Position numbers and translations under genes: made by a program
Assembly (NCBI GenBank): GCA_016709575.1
Contig: JADJMM010000002.1
Location: 186,001-250,000, forward strand
Reading direction: 5' to 3'
DNA length: 64,000 bases
Source of the DNA: Sphingobacteriaceae bacterium
Lineage (GTDB): Bacteria; Bacteroidota; Bacteroidia; B-17B0; Aurantibacillaceae
Part shown: positions 1 through 10,827 of the stretch, one piece after another
How the letters are laid out: the number at the start of each line of letters is the position of its first letter
Numbering within the stretch: position 1 is the first letter of the stretch
Notes under the pieces: model-generated
The model's input: the letters and a program-made list of their open reading frames with translations, nothing else
Told to the model about the DNA's origin: nothing
Database searches by the model: none

Positions 1-210
1 CTTACCGGAAACCGTATAGGCGCGAGATGAATAAGAACCATCTTCATGCCATTTCCATTCTTCAAATTGTTCTTCTTCGGCTAATTTCCATGTGCCAACT
101 AACCTGTCAAAAACTAATTTTTCATCTGCTGTTCCTTTACTTTCATCCTTAGTTCGAACAACTCAAACAGAAAATAATACAAACCGAAAATATGACAATT
201 TTTTTCATAA
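1..210 (-). CDS. Partial small lipoprotein, lipocalin-like (DUF6265-like), frameshifted
   Basis: The ATG at 210 opens a lipoprotein signal peptide, MKKIVIFSVCIIFCLSC, with a lipobox ending in LSC, so the product is probably an anchored lipoprotein. The frame hits TAA at 149-151. Shifting by one base restores about 50 residues running off the window edge, including VGTWKLAEEEQFEEW and later SRAYTVSGK. The GTW..FEEW...G..Y spacing resembles DUF6265/lipocalin-like proteins, but this is a weak match made by eye. The single-base break is probably a sequence error. The C-terminal part lies outside the window. Confidence 0.45.
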
Positions 211-293
211 CAAATTGGTTATATAAGTAAATATAGTGAAATCCACCTAAAATGCAAGTAAATAATAAGTGGATTTACAAGCTAATAACAAGC

Positions 294-1455
294 TTATTTG
301 TAGATAATTTTATGATTAGTCACTTTATCACCTGAAGTAATTCTAACTATATAAAGTCCTCGTGAATAGGTACTCAAATCAATTGTAGAAGTATTTGTTT
401 GCAATACGCCTTCTGAAATTACCCTTCCGGTATAATCCAAAATTTCAACAGTTGAGTTTTCGTCTGCATTATCTTTTTTACCTGATATTGTAAATACGCC
501 GCTTTCTGATGGATTTGGAAGAATACTAAATTCATTTGCATTCAAATTCATTTTTCCAACTGCCACCATTTTAGAATAGGTATAGGTGCCATCAAAATCG
601 GTTTGCTTTAATCTGTAATAAACAACATCAGCTTCTAAAGGTTTTAAATCGAAATCTTTATAGCTTAACAGTCCATTGCTATTTCCAGCTCCCTTTATTG
701 TAGAAATCGGTTCGAAATAAAATCCGCTTTCACTTCGTTCAACAGTAAAATAACTGTTATTGATTTCCATAGAGGTTGTCCAATCTAGCTCCACAATTCC
801 ATTAACAGCTTTCGCTTTAAACTCCACCAATTCAATTGGTAAAGCACAACTACTGCAAGAAACCGTAACATTATCTATTTGATATTTTTCACCAGCTGCC
901 CAAGTTTGAAGCGTAATCCGAAGCACTAAAGTATTCGAAGCCGGTAAACAAGTAGAAAAGTTATATGATGTTCCAGAAGATAATGCGCCTAACAAAACAT
1001 AAGTGCCTCCTGAACACGTTTGCGCACAAGTTCCGCCCTCGGAAGAAGTAAGAGGCACAAATCCTGCACCATTAGAATTATATTCAACACTAATCCAGTC
1101 AACACAATTACAACCACAACCTGCAGTACATTCTTCAAATGAATTTGTGGTTGCGGCTAGATTAAAATCTATGGATAGTGTTAGTCCGTTTGTACAAGCT
1201 GCTGTATTAATACTTCCTGTCGTCCAAGAAGCCGGTCCATTTGTATCCTCACATTCCAAAGCATTTCCATTGACATAAAAATAATCTCCGGCAAGACAGG
1301 TTGCGCAAGATGTAGTCCAAGTTACAGCACCTACGTTATCAGCTCCGGTTGTTGAAGTATTTGCTTCATTAAAAGGTTCTGAAAAAAATAACTTGTGCGC
1401 TTGAAATTACAGTAGCCAAACAAAAAACGACAAGCCAAAACAAAGTCTTGATGTT
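294..1455 (-). CDS. Secreted protein with T9SS type A sorting domain
   Basis: The last ~75 residues form a typical T9SS type A C-terminal domain: FSILPNPSESGVFTI, a central DYTGRV and a final GLYIVRITSG. The T9SS would export this protein to the cell surface or medium. Before it lies a Cys-rich region (CTAGCGCNC) and a beta-rich segment starting LPIELVEFKAK, the usual linker ahead of this domain. The 5' end is broken. Reading on upstream gives SEPFNEANTS, then one extra base in the A run at 1382-1388, then a signal-peptide-like LFWLVVFCLATVISSAQ. I could not place the start codon; a stop lies just upstream of the signal segment, so a second indel or a rare start is likely. Substrate and function are unknown. 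Confidence 0.75.
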
Positions 1456-1679
1456 TTTGAATTAAAACTACATTGATTTGATATATACTTACTACCGTTC
1501 AAAAAAAGTAATTCAATAAATTAATTTTGAAAGCGGTTAAGGAGTATTTTAAATGAGGGGGTTTAAAATTCCTTTAGGGTGTTCACTTCTTTAAGTGCAA
1601 ACCAAATTTACAAAGTATCTTCCTATAGGATATGTACTTAATATTAACAAAATGCTAAATTTTTGGGGTATTTTAACAA

Positions 1680-1709
1680 TTGCAAAAGGGCACAATTTTT
1701 GTACCTTTA
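1680..1709 (+). promoter_or_regulatory. Bacteroidota-type promoter for the redoxin gene
   Basis: TTG at 1680-1682, 19 bases of spacer, then TACCTTTA at 1702-1709. This fits the Bacteroidota -33/-7 pattern TTG-N19-TAnnTTTG with one mismatch in the last base. Transcription would start near 1715, shortly before the ATG at 1729. Confidence 0.6.
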
Positions 1710-1728
1710 TTAGTCTAAACCCATTACT

Positions 1729-2339
1729 ATGAAAAAGTTATTTCTTTTAGCCACAGTTATTACAGCAGCCATTAGCTCAGCATTTATCCTTGCTCCTGCT
1801 TTTGATGAGTTGGCTATTAATTCAGCCGTGCCTGAGGCAAGCTATAAAATGAAAGATGTTAGCGGCAAAGAAGTTTCTTTAGATGAAGCTAAAACTGCTA
1901 AAGGTTTATTGGTGATTTTTTCTTGTAATACTTGTCCGTACGTAAAACTTAGCGAAACCCGTATAAAGAGTACAGTGATTATTGTGCTACAAATGGTATT
2001 GGTTGTATAATTGTAAATAGTAACGAAGCACAACGCACCGAAGAAGATAGTTTTGATGCTATGACTAAATACTACGCTGTGCAAAAATTAAAATGTTTTT
2101 ATACTGTAGACGCAGGTTCTAAATTAGCGAATGCTTTTGGCGCAACACGTACCCCTCAATGCTTTTTGTTTAATGCAAAAGGTTTAGTTTACAAAGGCGC
2201 TATCGACGATAATGTAAAAGATCCGGCTGCAGTTAGAGAAACTTATTTAAGAGATGCGCTTAACGCAGTTGTAAAAAACACAGTTCCTGCAAAGCAAGAA
2301 ACCAAATCTATTGGTTGTACAATAAAAAGAGTTGAGTAA
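1729..2339 (+). CDS. Exported thioredoxin-like (redoxin) protein, frameshifted
   Basis: An N-terminal hydrophobic signal segment (LFLLATVITAAISSAFIL) is followed by a thioredoxin fold with the motif CNTCPYVK. That matches the redoxin subfamily with (N)HCPYVK in place of WCxxC and a conserved C-terminal GC.IK (here GCTIK). The frame breaks at 1965-1967, where AAA should be AAAA. Restoring one A gives IKEYSDYCATNGIGCIIVNS and joins the downstream part (FGATRTPQCFLF, GAIDDN). Total about 203 residues, normal for the family. Likely a periplasmic thiol-disulfide or peroxide-linked redox protein; substrate unknown. The break is probably a homopolymer error. Confidence 0.8.
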
Positions 2340-2371
2340 CGTTATTCGTTAAACCCTCCCCTTTTAGTGTT

Positions 2372-2587
2372 ATGAAAAATTCAACAATATGGTTGCTGAT
2401 AGCGGCTACAATTTATTTAAGTTCTTGCGCAAAGAATTACAATTGCGTTTGTACTAATCCGGGCGGATCGGAAGTGGTTTTTATTAATCGGTCCTCTAAA
2501 ACTAAAGCTGAGAAAAAGTGTAAAGAATACTATGATTCAAACTACGGAAACATTCCCTGGAATGAAACCAATTGTTCGATTGAATAA
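2372..2587 (+). CDS. Small hypothetical lipoprotein
   Basis: 71 residues. An N-terminal hydrophobic stretch (IWLLIAATIYLSSC) ends in a lipobox, so this is a predicted lipoprotein. The mature part is short and has four cysteines after the lipobox (NCVCTN, KKCKEYY, NCSIE), possibly disulfide-bonded in the periplasm. It lies 33 bases after the redoxin gene on the same strand, so it may share its transcript and even be a thiol-redox client; that is inference only. I do not recognise the family. Confidence 0.6.
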   Translation: MKNSTIWLLIAATIYLSSCAKNYNCVCTNPGGSEVVFINRSSKTKAEKKCKEYYDSNYGNIPWNETNCSIE

Positions 2588-2589
2588 AT

Positions 2590-5153
2590 CTAGAAATTAT
2601 CAAACCACTGGCGCTGACGAGGAATCTTCAAATCGCTGAGCATACTGGTTTTTAAATTGATTGTTAAGCTATAACTTTTTCTAAATCCAAAAGGCACCCA
2701 ATCAATTCTGGCTTCCCAACATTTTAAATCGCGGTACAAGTTTACACTGGTATAACTTAATTGTTTATTAGTAAAATCATATCCGCTGGTGGCACCAATT
2801 TTCCAATATTTAGTCACGTTAATATCACCACTAAAATTTAAACTCTGAACATACTTTGGTTTTGCGCCAATGTAAGCTTGGGTAATATTCATATTATAAA
2901 AAATATTCAAACTCCATTGCATCGGACCATCATCAGCAATGGTTTTCTCGGCACCACGTTCCGCACCATTTGTCATATTTGGCGGTTTACGCGCGTTCTT
3001 TGCAGCTTGTACTAAGTTAGAGCTGAAAGAGGCGTTAACCGCGACATTGGCACTGGTAAATCGTGCTAATTGTCCTGTCTCGTTATATTGATATCTCGCC
3101 ACATCGCGCTTGTACAAAGTATCGTATACGTAAGGATTGAAAACAGCATTTCCAACCAAATCAAAAAACTTAAATAATTTATTACGCGCACTTACATTGA
3201 TGTTGCTCAAATTAAAACTATCAGCAGCGAAATTGTAAAATCCACTTACACTTAAATTCTGAAGAATGGTTTTCTTCACGTAAGTATAACCGGTGTCTGT
3301 TTTTTGACGAACTTTCGCTTCAATGTTATTATTCAAATTAAAATTCAACGTGTTTTGCTCGCCTTGTTGCGGACCACCAAACATACTGTTCTGGAAAATG
3401 CTGTAGTATTGTTTTGTTCCTAAAGTATCCACCGTTACCTGTTTCCAAAAACCATATTGCTCTTCGCCAAAATCCGGTCGGTACATATACGTTACCGTAG
3501 GAATTAATAAATGACGGATTTGTTTTAATCGCTTTGATTTAAACATGTAGTCCATAAATAATTTTGTGGAAACTGCGGCTGTAAAATTAGCATCGTAACC
3601 CGCAGCAAAACCATTTACAGTATCTGTTTTTACCATATTACTGGCCGCCAAAATTCTTTCCTAGTTGTTTTAGTATACATTACTGAACTTAAATTTACAG
3701 CAGGAGTCACCGTAATATATTTTGCGATATTAAAGTTTGTTGATATTGGTAAACTGTGACGGATTCCATAACGCAAACGTTTCTCAATATCTCCTTTAAA
3801 TAAAATGGAATCGTAACCTGACAAAGTATTGCGTGCTTCTAATAAATAATTCACACCAATTTTATCAAGCACATTTGGTTTAACAGCATTAGCTCTTTTG
3901 AAAGGAAAAAAACGATTTACGTTAAAAGTTAATTGCGGAAATGATAAATCAACAATACCGGTTATGGTATTCTGACTTCCCATTGCATTTATACTTAAAG
4001 AACTCCAACGCGCACTTTTTGTAAAATTCACGTTCGATTGAAAGGTGTTTGCTAAATATTGTCCGGAGTTTTGTGCATTAAACTTATTGTATTTTTGATT
4101 GATGTAATTTACGTTAGCACTAAAACGAACTGAGGGATTATTTTTATTATCCTGATTATGCTGCCAATTTATATTATAGGATTTTTGCTTACTATATTGT
4201 AAAGGCACATCTTTATCACCAATAATAAATTCCGAATATCCTAAATTAATAGCGCCATTGTATTTGTATAACACATTGTAATTATTGGTAGTTCGCAAAC
4301 CCCAACTTCCGTTCGAATAAATATCACCGCGAATAACCATATCCATTTTATCATTAATTCCCCAATAAAAACCGCCATCCTTAAAAAAATATCCTTGTCC
4401 GGGCGAATTACCTACAAACGGAATTAAAATTCCATTATGTCGCTTTTTAGAATTAGGAAAATAACCAAACGGCAACATTAAAGGTGTTGGCACTTCGCTA
4501 ATTTGCAAATACATCGGGCCTGTTACAATTTTATCATCCGGAATTATTTTTGCCTTGGAAGCAACGAATGCTGTCCGCGCATCTTCATACTGACAAGGAA
4601 TACACTTTAAATTTTTCATGTAGATAACATCTGTGCTATCTTTTTTAATTTCATTTCCAAAAACCAATAAATCACCTTGCTTAGTAAGTACATTGAAAAT
4701 TTTTCCCTTTTTTGTTTTAAGGTTGTACATTATTTTTTCGGCGTTGAACTCTTGCGTATTATCTTTAAAAATGGGTGTACCTACTTTTTTTCCAAGAGAA
4801 TCAACTGTACCATAAGCGACAACTAAATTTTTGCTGTTATCAATTTCGATGAATTCTGATCTCAGATTCATATCGCCGTATTCAACATAGGCATCGCCAA
4901 AAAGATAAACTTTGTTATCTTTTGCCTCGTATCTTATCGAATCTCTGGCGTTATAAATTACCTTCTTATCTAACGGTTCATCCTCCTCGGCAAGGGTATC
5001 AACTGTTACTTTATAGGTAGAATCGGCCGTAACAGGAGTTACAGTTTGTGAAACGCTAAAAAAGGGCATAGATATTAACATTGCCCTTAAGAAAACTAAT
5101 ATGGACCCTCGATTAGGTATCAAACCTATTAAGCTAACTTTGATTAGATACAA
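2590..5153 (-). CDS. lptD: LptD-like outer-membrane LPS assembly protein (OstA family), frameshifted
   Basis: The N-terminal part has the LptA/OstA-like beta-jellyroll repeats (VYLFGDAYVEYGDMNLRSE, then EFNAEKIMYNLKTKKGKIF), followed by a Cys-containing CIPCQYEDA segment and a long beta-barrel region (about residue 230 onward) ending in WFDNF. This matches the Bacteroidota putative LPS assembly protein LptD, about 850 residues, which places LPS in the outer leaflet. The frame breaks at the short T run 3657-3659, where one extra base restores TRKRILAASNMVKTD. The start is uncertain. 5153 is only the open-frame limit, and an apparent -7 box at 5121-5128 suggests the true start lies downstream, perhaps near ATG 5081, though that leaves a very short signal peptide. 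Essential in most relatives, so the break is probably an error. Confidence 0.85.
5113..5142 (+). promoter_or_regulatory. Putative rightward promoter of the amidase gene
   Basis: TAACTTTG at 5135-5142 is a perfect TAnnTTTG. The -33 position, 19 bases upstream at 5113-5115, reads TTA instead of TTG. It overlaps the divergent lptD promoter, so the two genes probably cannot initiate at full rate at the same time. Confidence 0.4.
5121..5153 (-). promoter_or_regulatory. Putative leftward promoter of the lptD-like gene
   Basis: On the minus strand TAGGTTTG (plus 5121-5128) is a perfect TAnnTTTG, with TTG 22 bases upstream (plus 5151-5153), slightly longer than the usual 19-21 spacer. It lies inside the open frame of the lptD-like gene, so the start codon would have to be downstream of about 5114. 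Confidence 0.45.
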
Positions 5154-5190
5154 ATCTACTAAATACTTGTATCAGAGAAAGTTGTTTTAC

Positions 5191-6816
5191 TTGAAGATAT
5201 TAATAAAAAACCTTAAAAAAACAGGGCTTTTGCTCGTGTTTTGCCTTGTTTTAGGTGTTACATTAAGCAGTTTTCACAGAGATGAGCCTAAGGGGATAAA
5301 AACTATCGTTATTGACGCTGGTCATGGTGGAAAAGACCCCGGTTGTAATGGGGTAACTTGTAAGGAAAAAGACATTTCCCTAGCTGTAGCCTTGCGTTTA
5401 GGAAGTTAATTGAAGATAATTGTCCGGACGTTAAAGTGATTTACACCCGAAAAACAGATGTTTTTATTGATTTAGAAGAGCGCGCGCAAATAGCCAACAG
5501 AAACAAAGCCGATTTATTTATATCCATTCACTGTAATGCCGCAGGAAAACCGGTGATGATACGGGATAAAAAAACAGGCAAAATGCGCGTTAAAACTTTC
5601 ACCAACAAAAAAGGTAAAAAAATTCCTGTTGAAACTATTAATCCTATTCCTTTTGGTTCTGAAACTTATGTAATGGGATTAAAAAATGAAGAAGGAAAAA
5701 TGAAAGTGGCGCAACGTGAGAACTCTGCCATTTTATTAGAAGATAATTACGAAAAAAAATACGAAGGTTTTGATCCGGAGAGTGAAGAGAGTTATATCAT
5801 TATGAGTAATTATACATCAGCTTATGTTATTCAAAGCGCACAACTTGCTTTAAAAATTCAAAGTGAGTATTCAAAAAAATCAGGGCGGGTAGATAAAGGT
5901 GTACACCGGCAAAGTATTTGGGTGTTGTGGAGAACTGCTATGCCAAGTATTTTAACAGAGATTGGTTACTTAACCAATCCAATGGAAGAACAATTTTTGT
6001 GTTCGGAGAAAGGACAGAAATATATTTCGTACAGTATTTTTAATGGCTTCCGGAAATTTAAAGATGAAGTTGAAGGAAAGAAAAAAGAATATAATGATGA
6101 GTTTGAAAATATAGAACCACTGAAGAATGAAAATTTGGAAGCTGGCAACACCGGTAAACCTGTGAAAGAAGAATTCACCGTTGAAGAAGAAGACGATACC
6201 AAGCAAGACTCCGTAAAAACACCAATAAAAGACGGACCAAAAATACCAGAGGTAAAACAACCTAATACTTCGACAGGCTCAGCAACCAAGGAAGTTGAGA
6301 AAGAAAAAGAAGCACCAAAAGATGTAAAAGAAATTGTTGAGAATTATAAAAACAACAAAAAAGACTCTGTAAAAACCGAAACACCAATTAAAGAAAAAGA
6401 AGTTGTTGTAGTAAAACAAAAAGAGCCTGAAGTAAAAAACAATACTGGAGATATAGTTATTGAATTTAAGGTGCAGTTTGCTAGTAGTGATAAAGAATTA
6501 GATCTAAAAGAAAGCAAATTCAGCGCTGTTGAAAATGGCAGCTATTATAAAGTGGGAAGTTTAAAAGTACACTTCCGGAAATTATAAAACATCAACTGAA
6601 GCCTTTAAACACCAGAAAAAATTAGCCGATGCCGGATTTAAAGATTGCTTTGTAGTTGCCTTTAAAAACGGACAACGTATTGATTTGAAAGAAGCCAAAC
6701 TACTACTTGAAAAAAATAACCCTCATGGTCACAGGTCACCTGCGGGAAACGATTCGGTTTTCTTAAAAAGTCCGATACTTGGCTCAATACAAGCTCTAAA
6801 GCTGCTTCATCATTGA
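5191..6816 (+). CDS. N-acetylmuramoyl-L-alanine amidase (Amidase_3) with SPOR tail, two frameshifts
   Basis: Amidase_3 zinc hydrolase that cleaves the MurNAc-L-Ala bond of peptidoglycan. A membrane/signal segment (GLLLVFCLVLGVTLSS) is followed by TIVIDAGHGGKDPG (zinc His), SIHCNA and the catalytic-Glu region LTEIGYLTN. Then comes a Lys/Glu-rich linker of about 130 residues and a SPOR-like end (FKVQFASS ... GFKDCFVVAFKNGQRI) that would bind denuded glycan at division sites. Breaks: one missing A at 5403-5404 (restores GKLIEDNCPDVKV) and one extra A at 6563-6566 (restores LKYTSGNYKTSTEAF). The ~30 residues after the SPOR part look atypical, so the true stop may be earlier. I chose TTG 5191 as start because the candidate promoter lies upstream and it puts a basic KILIKNLKK head before the signal segment. 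Confidence 0.8.
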
Positions 6817-6831
6817 CTAAGAAAATAAATC

Positions 6832-8745
6832 TTACTTCTTCTTTTTGCCAGTATTCAATTGTTGCTGACGCTCCTTTGTCATTTGCTCTAACTTTTTTTG
6901 GAAATTAGAAACCTTTACAGGCTTCTTCATATTCTCATCAATTTTCGCTCGAATTTTAGCATCATCAATAAAGAATTTGAATGCATAAGTTTGTAAGAAA
7001 GTAATCATGTTGGCTAAGAAATAATACCAACTTAAACCTGCAGCATAACTATTCATTACTGCTAAGAAAATCACAGGCATAAAATACATCATGAATTTCA
7101 TTCCCGGCATTTGTGCACCTTGCTGTGGGGCAAGCATGGCACTGTTCATCCATGTGTAAATAATAGTCGACACAAACATTAAGGCTGCGAATAAACTCAC
7201 GTGATCACCATAAATACTGTTGATGATAGTTACTTGTCCGAATGTCCAAATGCTATCGTAGGTTGATAAGTCATCTGCCCATAAAAATCCTTTCTGGCGT
7301 AATTCGATAGCTGCAGGAATAAATGCGAATAAGGCAATTAAAATAGGGAACTGTAATAATAAAGGAATACAACCCGACAAAGGATTAACGCCGGCTTTTC
7401 GATACAAGGCCATTGTTTCCTGTTGTTTTTTCATTGGGTCGCCATCTTTGTATTTAGCAGCTAAAGCTTCTGTCTCAGGTTTTAAAACACGCATACGCGC
7501 ACCCGACATATACGTTTTATAAGCGATTGGTAATAAAACAATTTTTACAATGAGGGTTAAGATTAAAATAACAACACCCATGTTCATGTTACCTAACCAG
7601 TCGAATAACGGAATAACCATCCATTTATTGATGTAACTAAAAATGCTCCATCCTGTTGGAATGATTTGCTCTAATTCATCACCATAGCCCTTTAAAGTTT
7701 TGTAATCATTCGGTCCGAAATAAAATTTCATGCCAAATTTTTCGCTTGGCATGTGTGTGTATGGAATTCCTAAATCCGTATTAACAGCTTTTACAACTGC
7801 CTTTGAATTAGGGCGACCAGACATTTTTACAAAACTTCCGTCTTTTAAGAATTCAGTTTGTGCAATTAAGGTTGAGTTAAAGAATTGTTGTTTGAAGGAT
7901 ACCCATTTAATTGGCGCTTCGTTTAATGATTTTTCTTCTACTTCAGTACGTGGATTAATATAATCCGGTTTGTCAATGGTGAATTTAAAATAAGCTGTCG
8001 CAGCTTCTTGCTCTTTCTCTATATATTTTTCCTGAGAAGGATAATTCATTCGCCAGTTTAAAGTCATTTGATCTACGTTAGAAGAAATGATTTTATCCAT
8101 TCCTACAAAACGGATATCACAACCCACCATGTAATCTTTATCTTTTAAACTGTAAACGTATTCGATATACGAACCCGGTTTACTTGTTTCTAATTTGAAA
8201 GTGATGGTTTTTGATCCTGCTCCTGATACAACAATAGATTTATCGGAAGTTTTAAAATAAAAACTATCAGTAGATAAAATTCTTGAACGCTCGTAAGCAT
8301 CTAATTTCAATGAGAAATTTGTAGAATCTCTGTCGAACAAAATTAATGGAACAGTTTGTCCGGAGCGCGTATATTTTTTTAATTCAACTTTTATTATTTG
8401 CGCACCTTTGTTAGTGATGTATGCTTTTAAAACATCGTTCTCGATAGTTGTAATTTCTTCAGTTCCTTTTGCAGAAACAGAAAAATCGCGGTATGCATCG
8501 TTTTGAATTAACGCTTTTACAGAGTCGCTTAAAACTGTACTTGCTTTTAAAGTATCTTCAACAACTTTTGTGCTGCTTACAATTTTCTTTGCTTCATCTT
8601 CAGCAATTTGTTTTTGCACTGCTGCAACTGAATCTTGTTTTTGTTTTGTGCGCGCAATTTGTTCTTTGCTTGGTCCGCTAAAAAATAACCAGATACCAAG
8701 TATTGCTGCAATTAGTCCTAAACCTATTAACGATTTTTTGTCCAC
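6832..8745 (-). CDS. yidC: Membrane protein insertase YidC
   Basis: 637 residues, intact, ATG at 8745. It inserts and folds inner-membrane proteins with or without SecYEG. An N-terminal membrane anchor (residues ~4-22, LIGLGLIAAILGIWLFF) is followed by the large periplasmic beta domain. From about residue 360 comes the conserved insertase core (MGVVILILTLIVKIVLLPIAY) with further membrane segments and a basic cytoplasmic tail ending in KKKK. A TAnnTTTG match (TAAATTTG, plus 8766-8773) sits just upstream. It converges on the amidase gene with only 15 bases between stops. Confidence 0.95.
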   Translation of the reverse strand: MDKKSLIGLGLIAAILGIWLFFSGPSKEQIARTKQKQDSVAAVQKQIAEDEAKKIVSSTKVVEDTLKASTVLSDSVKALIQNDAYRDFSVSAKGTEEITTIENDVLKAYITNKGAQIIKVELKKYTRSGQTVPLILFDRDSTNFSLKLDAYERSRILSTDSFYFKTSDKSIVVSGAGSKTITFKLETSKPGSYIEYVYSLKDKDYMVGCDIRFVGMDKIISSNVDQMTLNWRMNYPSQEKYIEKEQEAATAYFKFTIDKPDYINPRTEVEEKSLNEAPIKWVSFKQQFFNSTLIAQTEFLKDGSFVKMSGRPNSKAVVKAVNTDLGIPYTHMPSEKFGMKFYFGPNDYKTLKGYGDELEQIIPTGWSIFSYINKWMVIPLFDWLGNMNMGVVILILTLIVKIVLLPIAYKTYMSGARMRVLKPETEALAAKYKDGDPMKKQQETMALYRKAGVNPLSGCIPLLLQFPILIALFAFIPAAIELRQKGFLWADDLSTYDSIWTFGQVTIINSIYGDHVSLFAALMFVSTIIYTWMNSAMLAPQQGAQMPGMKFMMYFMPVIFLAVMNSYAAGLSWYYFLANMITFLQTYAFKFFIDDAKIRAKIDENMKKPVKVSNFQKKLEQMTKERQQQLNTGKKKK

Positions 8746-8886
8746 TTCTTAAGAATTTTGAAGGGCAAATTTAGCATTTTTAAAGCATATCCCAGCTCTT
8801 ACGTAAGATATTAATTGTTAAGTTGTTATAAAATCGGTGAAGGGTAATTTGAGGTAGGTGAAATGTTTGGCCTAATGGCCTTAGCT

Positions 8887-10827
8887 TTATGTGTTCCAGA
8901 TAGAGTCTTCGCTTATTGAAATTTTTACTCTTGTATACTCACCTTTATCAATTTCGAAATTCACTTTAGCCCCTAATTCACTCGCTCTTTGGGTTATATT
9001 ATTTAATCCATACCCTCTTTCAACTTTTTCTAAGTCAAAGCCTTTTCCATCGTCCTCCAATACAATTTCACGTTCATTAGTGACACAATTTTGAATATAA
9101 AAATTCTTGGCTCCAGAATGTTTAACGGAATTATTGATAATCTCCTGCACAATTCTAAATAAATTAAGAGTTGCCTCAGGTCTAAGATTTAATTCGCTAT
9201 TTGTGTTTTGAAAATGCACAGTTACATTTCTACCACTAAATACTCTGTCAGCAAACTCTTTCATTTTCAAACCAAACTGGGTCAAAGAAATTTTCTCCAA
9301 GCTAATTGTCCAAATTGTATCCCGCATTAAAGCTGATGCCTGACGTAATTGATCTGAAATAACTTCAAGGTCCTTTTTATCTTCTTCTTTTTCTATGCCG
9401 TACGCTTTTACATCAATTGCAGAACTTATGATAGTTAACTCGGCACCCATATTATCGTGAAGATCTTTAGATATTCTGGAACGCTCTTTCTGAATTTTAT
9501 TCTGAAAAAGTATCTCCTCTTTTTTGCGGTTCAAATTATTCCGCTGTATTACATATAGGATAATGAACAACAAGATTACAAACCCGGAGATAATAATGAT
9601 GAGCAGAATATTCCTTTTGCTTAATTCTAATTCGTTTTGTGCAATGGTGTTTTGCTGCGAAAGAATAGTATTTTCCTTCTGCTGAAGATTGTATTGAGTT
9701 TGTAGCTGACCTAATTTATCCTGAGTTTCCTGATTATATAAACTATCATTCACAACCTGATGCATCTCTAAATAATAATTCGCCTGTTTAAAATCACCTT
9801 TATGATGCTCTAATGTGTACAAACCTAAATAAGCCTTCTTCTGCCATAACCAGCTTTTTATTTCCTTTGATTGTTTCAAGCCTAATTTCAAATAGTCTTC
9901 TGCTTCTTTATAGTTCTTGAGGTCAATGTAACACAAACCAATATTAGTATTGATAATAGACATTCCACTTAGCGTCCCAATCCTGTCGTAAATATCTTTA
10001 GCCAATAAATAATACTCGAGTCCTTTTTCTGTATTCCCCAAACGCCTTTCACAAACGCCAAGTGATTGGTAAATCTGTGAAATGAATTCTTCCCGACAAT
10101 ATTTTTTACTAAGAGGTAATAATTCATCGTAAATGGCAACTGCCTCTTTAACTTGATTGGTTTTTGATAAGATGATAGCATAATTACATTTTGCAGAGAC
10201 ATAGCCATCATAATCCTTAACCGACATAGCGCCTTCTGCCGACGAATTGTACATTTTTTTTGCCTCCTCAAGCTGATTATTCCGTTCGTAAATACTACCT
10301 ATATTATTCTGCAGTTTAAAAACTTCTACAGTTGAGCCTGCCTTAGTTAATAATTCAAGCGCTATCAGATTTTTTTCGAGACTTTTATCATATTTACCTT
10401 TTTCATAATACCCTAAGGCTACTTTACTCATACTGGCTCCTGCATCGCGCCATTGCTTTTTAGCCAATCGGATATTGTATGCTTTTTCTGCAAGAATAAT
10501 ACAACTATCAAACGTTCCTTTGAAATAATAACTTAAAGAGAGATCGTTCATACAGGAGGCCCACAAAAGCGAATCACCTAACGTTTTTGCTAATTCACAT
10601 GCTTCACCACCATATTTTATAGATTGACCTATATTACTTGTAGAAGTGTAATAGCAGAGATCATCTAGTGCCTTTACTTTTGCTACTCCGGTAAGTGATG
10701 ACAATTTTTTTTCAAGTGAATCAATGGTATGTTTCAGGTCGTTTTGCGAGAAACAGGAAAGGCTAAAGAATAAAAATATTACTAATACAAATTTAAACAG
10801 ACTAGGAACACAATTAGAGTAGACCAT
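8887..10827 (-). CDS. TPR-containing sensor histidine kinase (HisKA_3/NarX-LytS-like)
   Basis: 646 residues: signal peptide (FVLVIFLFFSLSCFSQ), then a periplasmic array of about seven TPR-like repeats, a coiled coil, one membrane span (~400-422), and a cytoplasmic kinase. The phosphoacceptor His is at ~457 in SKDLHDNMGAELT (HisKA_3), with N box NNSVKHS (~570) and G box DDGKGF. The TPR-sensor layout without HAMP or PAS domains is common in Bacteroidota; the signal is unknown. Its start overlaps the end of the upstream response regulator gene by 14 bases, so the two are translationally linked and almost certainly partners. Confidence 0.9.
   Translation of the reverse strand: MVYSNCVPSLFKFVLVIFLFFSLSCFSQNDLKHTIDSLEKKLSSLTGVAKVKALDDLCYYTSTSNIGQSIKYGGEACELAKTLGDSLLWASCMNDLSLSYYFKGTFDSCIILAEKAYNIRLAKKQWRDAGASMSKVALGYYEKGKYDKSLEKNLIALELLTKAGSTVEVFKLQNNIGSIYERNNQLEEAKKMYNSSAEGAMSVKDYDGYVSAKCNYAIILSKTNQVKEAVAIYDELLPLSKKYCREEFISQIYQSLGVCERRLGNTEKGLEYYLLAKDIYDRIGTLSGMSIINTNIGLCYIDLKNYKEAEDYLKLGLKQSKEIKSWLWQKKAYLGLYTLEHHKGDFKQANYYLEMHQVVNDSLYNQETQDKLGQLQTQYNLQQKENTILSQQNTIAQNELELSKRNILLIIIISGFVILLFIILYVIQRNNLNRKKEEILFQNKIQKERSRISKDLHDNMGAELTIISSAIDVKAYGIEKEEDKKDLEVISDQLRQASALMRDTIWTISLEKISLTQFGLKMKEFADRVFSGRNVTVHFQNTNSELNLRPEATLNLFRIVQEIINNSVKHSGAKNFYIQNCVTNEREIVLEDDGKGFDLEKVERGYGLNNITQRASELGAKVNFEIDKGEYTRVKISISEDSIWNT

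Noticed and set aside
5966..6289. Leftward frames opposite the amidase linker
   Set aside because: They mirror the Lys/Glu-rich linker codons and contain no motif.
8855..8880. GGCC-TAAT-GGCC palindrome as a terminator of the histidine kinase gene
   Set aside because: Only a 4-bp stem and no T run on the minus strand.
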